Source: Isochrysis galbana
Taxonomy: Eukaryota > Haptophyta > Isochrysidales > Isochrysidaceae
Direction of reading: 5' to 3'
Assembly (NCBI GenBank): GCA_018136815.1
Contig: CM030932.1
Coordinates: 4,812,407-4,876,406, forward strand
Length of the DNA stretch: 64,000 nt
Part shown: piece by piece, positions 55,101-64,000 of the stretch
Position numbering within the stretch: the first letter of the stretch is position 1
Layout: each line of letters starts with the position of its first letter
Translations under genes and position numbers: made by a program
The notes under the pieces: model-generated
The model's database searches: none
Told to the model about the DNA's origin: nothing
The model's input: the letters and a program-made list of their open reading frames with translations, nothing else

Positions 55101-58100
55101 GCAGCAATAAGGCTGCAAGTGCTTCCCGCGCCTCTTCGCAAGTGCTGGTCGGAGGTGCTGGAGCTACTCTCTCACGTGCTCACAGTGGATCGCGCACCTC
55201 ATTATCTTCCCGGCTCTCTCTGTCCATCCTGTTGGACGAAAATTCGCGTAGCGCGCCCGATGCTGAGGCGATGCCCGTCGCCACTACGCAGTTGTGCAGG
55301 GCTTCTCATGAGGAAGAGGGCGCCAAACGAGGTTCGGAAGCTAGGATTGGCTCCAATGGCGGACGAGAGGGTGTGCATCCTTCAAAATGTTGGTCTGACG
55401 AGGTCCACATTACTGAGGTTCAAATAGATGGGGCCTCGACGTTGCTACCCGGAGTCAACACGCGCACTTCAGAGTCGGCAGGAGCCGAGGGCGCTGCGGC
55501 AAGGGGAACCAAGTTTTCATCGCTTGCGGGCCAACGTTCTGCTATTGAAGTTACCGCCACCGCCGGCCCGACCCGTGAGGATCGCGGCATCCTTGAGACC
55601 GACCAAGATGACAGTTGCGACGACTTATCGGTAATACACCGCTCGCCCTTGGCAGAGAGTGAGCTCGTGTGCGACGATGAGGAGCTTGGTGTGTCCACCA
55701 TGTACGAGGCACTACTTTCTGCGGTGTATCGGTTCGGCCATAGGCCATGCTTTGGCGTAAGACGACCGTTGCCCGAGGGCAGGTGCATATCTCTTCCCCA
55801 ACGATGTGCACCTGGGTTTTAGCTCGTTGGAACGTCGGGCCATCCGATGGAACCGAGCGCGGTGGCACAACTCTCAACCACACGCCCCTCTCAACTTCTC
55901 AGATATGGCGAGTATGTCTGGTCTAGCTACGACCATGTGTACCAACGCGTCTTGTCCATCGGCTCTGCCCTCCTCCGATTAGGCGTCGGGCGCGGCGAGG
56001 CTATTGGCTTGTTATGTGACAACTGTCCAGAATGGGTCCTTGTCGAGCAAGCCTGCCACGCATACGGGCTAGTCTCGGTACCCTTATGGTTCACGCTCGG
56101 CACGCAGTTCGCGCTTAAGCTACTACGCGATTCTGGAGTGGCCTGTGTGCTCTGTGGGGAAAGGTGGACAGGGGCTCTTCTCAAAATGGTTGCAGACGGT
56201 GATCTACCCCATCTTCGGATCATTTTGCAAAGGGAGGGGCTCAGGTGAGCGACTCTGCGGGAGCTAGGACTTCCCCGCCCACCCATCCATTCGGGTGAGC
56301 GTTAACCAAAGATGGTGACTCTGGATGCTTCACTTGCTTTGACACCTCACGGCATTCTGCAGGTATGAAGAACTCGTCTTGAAGGAGGAACTCGAGCAGG
56401 CCCGCCCTAGAGATGCGGGACCATTCCCAGCGAAACTGCACGATTTCGGCTTCGTGGAGCGGATGGGCGAGTGCGGTCGACTTCCTCCTCAGCCGCCAGC
56501 GGCCTCCGCGCTCGCCACCATTGTCTATCGCTGGCGTCTTGACGCGGAACCTGTTGGTGTTCGCCTTTCTCAAGCCAATCTAGTCGCCTCGATGTGTGCT
56601 TTGCGCATGGCAACGGCGCCGCTGTTGAATGAGACCGACGTGCACCTGTCCTACGTACCACTTGCGCATATATTTGAGCGGTCGATCATGCTGGGCTGCA
56701 TCGCCTCGGGGGCAGCCATCGGCTTTTATCATGGTAGACAAACTGATCTCCTCGACGACTTGAGGGTGGCCAAGCCTACCTTTTTCGTAGGATTGCCCGG
56801 GGCTTTCAGGCAAATGGTATCTTTATCCCATTTGCATCCCATCGAGTCGACTGCACGTCTGCGTGCTGGTGCCGAATGACCTCAACCTGATGTCCTTACA
56901 GCGCCTCGCCTCGGCCACCTCTTGCGCTGCGCAGGTTCGCAAATACGCTGCAATCCGTCGCGAATGGTCTTGGCCTTACCGCCTCTTCTTCGAATGGGCC
57001 TGGCGGCGCAAGAAACGCGCAATCGACTCAGGAGCGGTGCCCACCGGAGCTGCCTCATCTCAACCGCTCTTGGACCACTTCCTCTTCGGTACGGTCAAGA
57101 AATCATTGGGTGGGCGCCTTCGCTTTCTCATTGTTTGCGACCGCAATTTTGACAAGCAGGTAAGCACTGCCCTCAGTTGTCGTCCACCGCACGCACGGTA
57201 CCATTAGAATGTGTTTCCGTCCCTTTTGCATTCGGGTGGACACGGGATTCGACCATCCCTCGTGACCCGCATCACGCAGGTGCGCGATTTTCTTCAGGTG
57301 ACGCTCAACGCGCGAGTGCTAACGGCGTTTGGATTTCCGGAGGCCGGAGGTCTCGTTTCGATTCAACATGCCTCGTCGCCGTCGTCGCTTCCTCGTGCAC
57401 AGCCGGCGGGCCCGGTCAGTAATTGTACGGGACATCCGCTGCCATGCCACGAGCTGCGGCTCATACCTCTCGCCATCGGCAACGACACTGGTTGCCCGGA
57501 CGCCGGTGACGCAGACGAGGAGGGCGGCTCTCCGATGGCCTCAAGGCTAAGGGGCGTTGGAGAGCTCTGTCTACGCGGAGCCGCCACCTTCGAGGGATAC
57601 CACGGCAAGCCCCACCTCACTGCACAAGCCTACACAGCATCGGGTTGGCTCAAGACCGGCTATCTGTGCTCGTGGTATGGGAATGGCGAGCTACAGATTC
57701 ACGGCAAACGGAACGGATTCCTGCAACCGGAGGGTGGCGGATTCGTCTCGGCACAGAGGTTGGAGGCCATCTATGCGCACCGGTGCGATCTGGTGCACCA
57801 AATTTGGGTGACTTGCGATCCTGGAGGACCGCTATTGGCGGTTGTGGCACTCGATGCAGAGGCCGTCTTTCGATGGATGCAGGTGCGCTTACCACTACTT
57901 TCTATACTTGCGGTTGGAAATGGCCCTTTCCCACTGGCGTGTCGGTGTGTAGCACATTAAAACCTTCACCTTGCTAGGAGGAGAAAGGGCAGCAGTGGTG
58001 AAAGCCGGTGATTACTGAGGAGGCGCCGCGTCTTCTCCTGCCTATGCTGACTTGGATACGTTGCCTCGCCTCGTTGCCTATTGTTTGTCAAAAGCTTGCA

Positions 58101-58690
58101 TGCCACGAACTCCGATCCATGCGAAGGCCCCTAAGTGATGGGCCTCCACCATTGTCGCCCTCTCCTATTTCTGGCAGGCGGAGGGTCTTGATGTGCGGCG
58201 CACCGACGCCCATGGTGCCCGTGTGCGCCGTGCACTTCTGCAGCAACTACATGACGTGGCCACCGAGTGTGAGCTTTCGCCGTGGGAAGTGCTCAAGGAC
58301 GCGCATGTCGTCAAGACACTGGGGCAAGCTGATGGTGACTACCGCCGTTTGGCAACCCCAACGTTTGTACTACAGAGGGGACAGCTCCGTCGTCGCTATG
58401 AGAAGGAGCTGGCCAAGCTGAATGGTGGCAGAGGTGGCGTACCCCAACCCACTTCAGTCCTCACAGACTCCCATCTTCATGCGGGACGTCGCGCATCATG
58501 GGCTGCGGATGTTGCTGATGAGACGCTCAGCCCAGTCATACGTGAGGGTGTTGCATCCGAGCGAAGCGAGTCGCCACGCCATAGCCGCCTGGTACCCCAT
58601 TCCCAACGAATGAAGAGCTCCGAAGAGCCGGGAGGTGGCCAAGGCGAAGACGGAAGAGCAGAGGGACTGCAGACGGATGGTGGAGTCTAG
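52104..58690 (+). CDS. Neutral sphingomyelinase fused to an acyl-CoA-synthetase-like domain
   Basis: Exons 52104-52895, 53079-53214, 53309-53421, 53592-53704, 53831-53915, 54029-55782, 55903-56244, 56363-56816, 56935-57159, 57280-57882 and 58178-58690; every join keeps frame (about 1709 aa without the Nudix exon). The endonuclease/exonuclease/phosphatase domain has the nSMase motifs: LSYNLNILPWG, LLLQ|EVF (metal Glu at the splice), DSGLVIASK, HIDAGAAKG, FNTHLQ, AGDLNIDA, LDYLFF and LSDHYGI. Two membrane helices follow (54727-54790, 54862-54925), as in SMPD2-type enzymes. After a 250-aa disordered stretch comes a long-chain acyl-CoA-synthetase domain (TMYEALLSAVYRFGHRPCFG to TPTFVLQRGQLRRRYEKEL), with several catalytic motifs lost. 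One junction (53421) uses a GC donor. Likely a membrane-bound sphingolipid enzyme. Confidence 0.8.
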
Positions 58691-58962
58691 CGAAGGTGGA
58701 GTTGCTTTCCCCGCTGAAATGAAGTACTTTCACCGTGCGTGAGGTATGCGGTTTTGTGGGCACGTACTACGGCCACTACATGGCACGTTAATACGTCAAT
58801 AAATGTCAGAAAAGGACCACTAACCGGCTTTTTTTGCGAGCAAACACACCTTTGCACTGCTTGTATATAACGATATATACGCCCGCATCCTCACAAGTAC
58901 TGCTAAGTTTAGGCACATTAGGCACTGCTAGGTCACATGGGGGATACCTATGCGTTAAAAGA

Positions 58963-59165
58963 ACACATCTGAAGATTCTGGGCTACACACCTACTAGTCC
59001 CGGGTCTTCCCGTCACTTATGAACACCGCCCTTATCTTCCCTCCCTCCACATCGTTCCCTTCCCCCCTTTCGTTCCTTTTTCTTCGGTTTCCGGGGTCCG
59101 GCCTCGGTGCGCTACCTAGGGCCTGGTTCGGAGTGTGGGTTTGGGCAGGCCTTTTGATCCGTATT
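58963..59165 (-). repeat. Non-LTR 3' tail, inverted copy
   Basis: ACATCTGAAGATTCTGGGC, CTACACACCTACTAG and TTCTTCGGTTTCCGGGGTCC match the reverse complement of 34585-34798. It lies downstream of the fusion gene, whose 3' region includes an AATAAA at about 58797. Confidence 0.65.
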
Positions 59166-59204
59166 TCTGTTCCGCGTGCCCGCTTAGGCTCGTGTTGGGC
59201 GTGG

Positions 59205-60315
59205 GATACCTATTATTATAAGTAGGGGACAAATGGGGCGCTCTACGCCTTCCTCACCAGCAACTAACTTTATAGTTGGTCGCCATGGAGCGCGCCGCCG
59301 CTCCCCTCCTCTCCTTCGGGTCCCCCGCCGCGGGCGCCCCCCAGCACCCATGGAGCTGTCGCTGGCGAAGCGACCGCGTCCACCCGCAGAGGCCGAGCAG
59401 GTGAGTGTGACCCCGGTCGCGCCACACGGCCCGTGGCCCCGGCCACACCAGCCACAGCAGCCATGCTGGCCCACCTCATGGTGGGCCACAAGCTGTGGAG
59501 GACAGAGAGCCAGCACCACCAGAGACGAACCACCCAGCCATCAGGCATGCCTTATGGCAGAGGCCTCTCCCACCCTGGAGACGGCCGCGCTGCCCCGGCA
59601 GCGCGGCCCGAGACCGGGTGGCCCTTATGGGCACAAATCCAACAACAACATCAAGATGCACAATGACACAGATCCACCAACACTGCAACACGAGACCACA
59701 CTGAAGGAAAGCTGCTGGGATGTGTCTTGGGACACTCACCATACTCCTCTACCAATTGCTCGCCCGGACCCGCCCTCGGCCTCACCACTCCCGACCGCCC
59801 CTGCCATGCAGGAGCCACCCTCGGATGAAGAACATGGCTACACAGAGTCGGACGCAACGTACGAATTGTCCTTCCACCAGGAGGGAGACTACACCTTCCT
59901 GGACCCATGGGGGGGCACGAGCTCCCCCCTCTCTCCACTCCTACCCTGCCGTGGGGGAGGCGGAACCACTCACCCTCCTGGCACGCCTTATGGCTGCTGC
60001 CAGGGGCACACTGCCTTGCTTATTGCTTACGCCACTCTCCTCCCCACAGGCTCGCCTCATTCGCGCAACCTGGCCCGGCGTGGCCAGCCCATCGCTCCAA
60101 CCCCTCCTCCCCCCCTGGTCGACAGCGGCAGAAAGGTGCAGGTGCAGCAAGGGAGCAAGGGGGCCATTGGTGCTCAAGAGCGCCAGCAAGGGAGGAGCAG
60201 GAGCAGGGCAGGCAAGGGCTCAGACCGAGCCCCCTTTGCCCCCTGAGCTGGCGCTCCCAGAAGCTTCTAGGGGGCGCCAGCAGGCAGCTGCGGGCCGTCC
60301 GCGGGGCAGCTGAGG
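59205..60315 (+). repeat. Chimeric hairpin-headed retroposon (B plus R1)
   Basis: A hairpin fragment (CCTATTATTATAAGTAGG, then ACAAATGGGG) is followed at 59263 by a second hairpin (CTAACTTTATAGTTGG, CGCC, ATGGAGCG) and the retroposon B body. The frame MELSLAKRPRPPAEAEQVS to YELSFHQEGDYTFLD is open here. At 59905 it switches within CCATGGGGGGGCACGAGC to a body homologous to R1 (reverse complement of 21350-20980). A template switch or nested insertion is likely. Confidence 0.7.
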
Positions 60316-61068
60316 CAGGTTTCTCTATGTTTTTCCACGTCTCTAGAAATCTCTCCCGCGGGATATATTCGCCACGGAAGTGTATGTGTATGTATCGTTG
60401 TTTTCTAAGTGTAGGTGTGAAGCTCCAGTAGGAGTAGGATGTCCACCTTAGCTTTCCTCGCTTGGGCGAGCACCGAACCTAGGGCCCCGTGCCGTTTATG
60501 TGCTGTGAGTGGATGGGCGCGAGGCTTGAGGCTTGCCGACATGCTAGACACCTCAACCGACTAGGAGTATGAAATGAAGACCCCAGTGTAGCAAAGAATT
60601 TGGATCCGTACTGATAGGGTACTAAAGTACAATACCTATGTACCGGAGGGGGCTCGGTACTCAGATACCGCGCGGGAGGCCCGGCCCGACGGCCCACTCT
60701 ATCTTCATAAAATTTCGGTGTACATATGCATGCAATTCCGAGGGCTCCAACCAAAGAGGATGGGGGGCCTGTGTGCCTTCAAATGCTAAGACGCAAAATC
60801 CCTATGGGGAGGGGGGTTGGGGTTGCTAGGGGGGATGAGGGCATGCTCTATGGCAAGGTGGCACAGAGGTCGTGCGATGCATCAAATCACCCGACGCGTC
60901 CCTCTAGCGAGTTGAGATGCGGCGCGGCGGATGGAACACGGCTGAAGGGCTCTCCTTATATATATGCACATTGAACGAAAATGCATATAGTCTCCGAGTC
61001 AATCTGCGTTCGCACGGCCTACCCTTGTGGCACCTGTGATCGTTCTCCAGACGCGCCCCTTCCACGCC
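60316..61068. other. Intergenic, no supported gene
   Basis: The 3' flank of the epimerase-MetX gene and the end of the chimeric retroposon. No motif-bearing frame. Confidence 0.4.
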
Positions 61069-64000
61069 TCAATCCTCTTGTAGAAGCTCGTGAACCCGGG
61101 TGCGAATGAATTCGTACTCCTCCTTCAACTCAGCACGGTGCGGGTCACCGGCACGATGTCCGGCGTCGGAGCGAATCGGTGCGAGAATAGCGCGCTCGCC
61201 TAGTACGGCTGCTTCCCTTTGCGCCTGCACATATAGCCGTGGGAAAGATATCCTCAGTCAGTGGCGGTGAGAAGGATAGCAACCTTGTGTGTCGGATGAT
61301 ACGCAGGGCATATCTTGCACGGTGAATTGCACAGACCATGCTTTTACCTCAGTCACCGTGAAATAGCGGTCCGTATCGCAAGGCATGAGTAGGACCTTGG
61401 CGTGTACCCGACGAAGAGCAAGATCAAGGTCGCCACCAGCCAGCCTTGCGACGTCGGCTTCCCGCCACGTGTGAATCTACGCGGCGCGAGTCAAGATGTG
61501 GTCAAGCGCCTAGGCGACAGACGCCGGCTATGTTGATCACGGAATTATACGTCGATGGCCCTGGCGCCGAGGGCTAACGCCAGGATATTTCTACAGCTCT
61601 ACGCCACGCTGAGGGGTCACAGACTTGCCCTCGATGGGCAAAGCCATTGCGAGGCCTTCTCAAAAAGTAATCGCCGAAGCGAGCACAGGAGGGCATCGTG
61701 ACTAGGGTGGTGGTGGCCACGCGTATGGTATGAAAGGTTGCTCACTTGTGAAAGCAGGTCATCGGCGTCGCATTCGGAAAAGGCTCGGATGTATGAGCGT
61801 TCAAGGAAGTCGGACGCTGAAGCAAAGCCTGCTTTGGCATAGCCGCGGTTGAGGTACCATTCGGCGCCAACGCCCCATCCAGCGTAGATGGCTCCAAACG
61901 CCTCCAAGCCTTTCTGTGGACGGCGCGTGAAGCGGCCGATGCGCTCATCCCACGCGGCGTCCGCCTGCAGTGAAGTGTCGCCGCGGGGCGGGAGGCGGTC
62001 GATGAGGACTGAAAGCGTTTCGCAGGTGGCCTTGACGGAAGAGGGAGCTTAGCAGCGGGCGAGATGCTCTCAACCCGCCGATTGGCTGGGCCGAGATGAG
62101 GCGGGCAGAACTCGCCTTGAGCGCAGCCTCGAGCGATCGCAAGAAGATGTGGTTGACGTCGCCGCACCTCGATGCTCCGCACACTGCTGCCACACGGGCT
62201 ACCTCATTTGGATGCGCTACAGCCCACTCAAATGCTTGCAGTGCGCCCATCGAATATCCATACACAAGGGCGAGTGGAGGAGACGCGCGCAGCTTCTGTT
62301 GCCGTGGAGCCGGTGGGTCATTCTTGCCATTTTCTTCTGCTAGCACACCCAGACGGATGAGGAGCTGCCGCTGTGCACGCACATTGTCGCCCACAGTAAT
62401 GCGGGGTGGAGATGTAGCAGAGGAGAAGTTTGGGTTATTTCCGGACTCATCGACTGCGGCGGCGAGCGTGGACGGAGAGGCAGAGACACCATTACCCAGC
62501 ATGTTGGTCACGATCACGGTATAAAGGTTGGTGTTAAGAGTACGGCCAGGACCAATGTTGTATTCGAGCTCGTCGTGAACTGCATCGAAAGAAGTAGGGT
62601 GCAAAATAACCCCGCGAGGGGCAGATCCCACTGGTGGACCGTGGACCTGCACAAGGCGCATCATGGCATGCCACAAACGGAAAGATGAGCGATTCGGCTG
62701 CACACGAGCGTGCACTCGCAAACGTTATGGCCACTAGAGATGGATGTGCGGGCCCACGGCATCGGGCGGTCGACATGCACCTTGTAAGCCAGAGCTGCAC
62801 TCGGGGGGAGGATGGCTCCGCATTGGAGAACAAAGCCTTCAAGAGGAAAGCGTTGCAGCATCCCGTCGCGAAGTGCACGTCGAGCCGCCGCAGAGCCGCG
62901 CGAGGAGGACTCAGCGCGCCCAGCCGTCAAATCGCATGCTAGGTCAGTCTTGTCGCGATCTGCACGCCCGTCTTGCCATGAGCGAGGCTTGAATCCGAGG
63001 CGTGCCTCTGCTTTCGCAGCAGAGAGAGGTGACGCGTTACCAGCCATTGGGGTTCGCAGGATGGGGTTGGTAATATCAAGGACAGAGGCCAGCAGTGGCA
63101 AAGTCGGCTCGGCATAGCGGCTATCCGGAGCGCAGATAAGGTAAGCTTCGTGCTGTCCAGCTGCGGCTGCCTCGGGCTTGAGTACAGCCGCCACCTGCCG
63201 CGAGGTTTGGAAAATCAGTTTGGACGTAAAGTTGTAATGGGCAGCAGCTACGTGCGTGATGGCCAGAGGGAGGCCAACCTAGTGGCACACGGCATCAGAT
63301 CGGCCAGACACTCACATGTGCGTCGATCACGTCATCTTCATGCGTATACGCCCAGAGCACCATGGTAGGCGGCTGCTCGCGGGTGGGGGCGGTCCATGGC
63401 AGCTCGCCAAACTTCTCGCGCTTAACAATGTTGGTGAATCGGAGGGATACAAAGGAGGTGTTCGTGGCCGTCCGCGCCGCGCACTCGAGGACCTCCTCGC
63501 CCACAAGCTTAGATAAGCCGTACGTCTCATGGGGCATGGCGCCATGCGCCTCGTCCACCGGCAAATAGCGCGGCCTAAAGGCCTGAGGTCCATGCGCAGC
63601 ATGCGAGTAGCCCATCGCAAAGGCAGACGACGAGAAGACGAATCGCTTCGCCCCCGCGCCCACCGCCGCATCGCAGACTGCGGCAGTGGAAGCGACATTG
63701 TCTCGCAGCAGCACGGCAGGCGGCGCCTTTTCAAGAATGATCTGGGGCTGTGCGGCGGAGCCCGAAGCAGCGACGGCCGGTGGCGGTGTCTCCGAAGGCC
63801 CCGGCCATGCCGCACAGTGCACGACAGCGGAGACTCCAGCCATGGCGGAGGCGAGTGCGTGTGTTGCGTTGGCGTCTCCTGCAGCGGCGGCGATCAGGTC
63901 GACCTGCACGAAAAGGTCGCATCCCTCTCCAAGCAGCCCCGCAGGTGCCGGCTGCACATCGAGGCCCACCACGCGGTGTCCCATCCGCCGGAGGGCCGCA
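61069..64000 (-). CDS. NAD-dependent epimerase fused to MetX-like alpha/beta-hydrolase (5' end outside window)
   Basis: Minus exons: 64000-63316 (partial), 63194-62781, 62646-62116, 61964-61746, 61476-61348 and 61224-61069, all phase 0. The N-terminal part is an extended SDR: MGHRVVGLD, VVHCAAWPGP, RFVFSSSAFAMGY, YGLSK (YxxxK), SLRFTNIV, then AYLICAPDSRYAEPTLPLLA and LGFKPRSWQD. With no stop, about 35 residues later comes the homoserine-acetyltransferase fold: FPLEGFVLQCGAILPPS, GVILHPTSFDAVHDELEYNI, VYGYSMGALQAFEWAVAHP (nucleophile Ser), CGASRCGDVN, AIYAGWGVGAEWYLNRGY, KVLLMPCDTDRYF (Asp) and SDAGHRAG (His). The intron after 62116 appears to use a GCGAGT donor. The GxxGxxG cofactor loop lies beyond the edge. 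Substrates unknown. Confidence 0.8.

Overview
This is nuclear DNA of a GC-rich microbial eukaryote. Genes have short spliceosomal introns (typically CAG|GTGCG donors and CAG|GT acceptors, plus two apparent GC-AG introns). Eukaryote-only products are present (Mediator subunit 7, nardilysin-type protease, 7TM receptor). A YbaB/EbfC protein with a bipartite signal-plus-transit leader points to a plastid of secondary origin. A haptophyte-like alga fits best, but this is inferred from gene structure and composition, not proven. There is one 100-N assembly gap (48001-48100).

Host genes, left to right: ArsJ-type MFS transporter (4791-6458, +); eight-exon nardilysin-like M16 protease (10585-15829, +); MED7 with a microsatellite intron (19438-18460, -); MaoC/HTD2-type dehydratase (24434-25062, +); MTHFR-like protein (31364-30462, -); 7TM receptor-like protein (35605-36678, +); plastid YbaB/EbfC (39011-39736, +); membrane-anchored SDR (44697-43540, -); a beta-propeller glycosidase-like fragment cut by the gap (about 48430-48102, -); Nudix followed by neutral sphingomyelinase fused to an acyl-CoA-synthetase-like domain (50836-58690, +); and an NAD-dependent epimerase fused to a MetX-like alpha/beta-hydrolase, which runs off the right edge (64000-61069, -).

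The rest is mostly mobile and repetitive DNA. There is a decayed Copia element with a nested retroposon flanked by 17-bp duplications (19642-23417). Truncated copies of a non-LTR retrotransposon share a CX2C-X8-H-X3-C domain and a GAATCTTCAGATGTTTT-type tail. A superfamily of short GC-rich retroposons starts with a small hairpin followed by ATG. hAT remnants include one joined to a chromodomain. Other elements are an IS5-like element with perfect 25-bp inverted repeats, a phage-type cytosine-methylase-like fragment, MITEs, minisatellites and very long (GA)n tracts.

The most unusual structures are three. First, the Nudix/sphingomyelinase/acyl-CoA-synthetase-like locus, where the sphingomyelinase keeps its catalytic motifs but the synthetase has lost its P-loop and adenylation motifs. 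Second, the epimerase-MetX fusion. Third, a 1.7-kb element at 27650-29363 with about 140-bp inverted repeats built from GCTATCGGGGG palindromes around a (GA)n tract and an AT-rich island.
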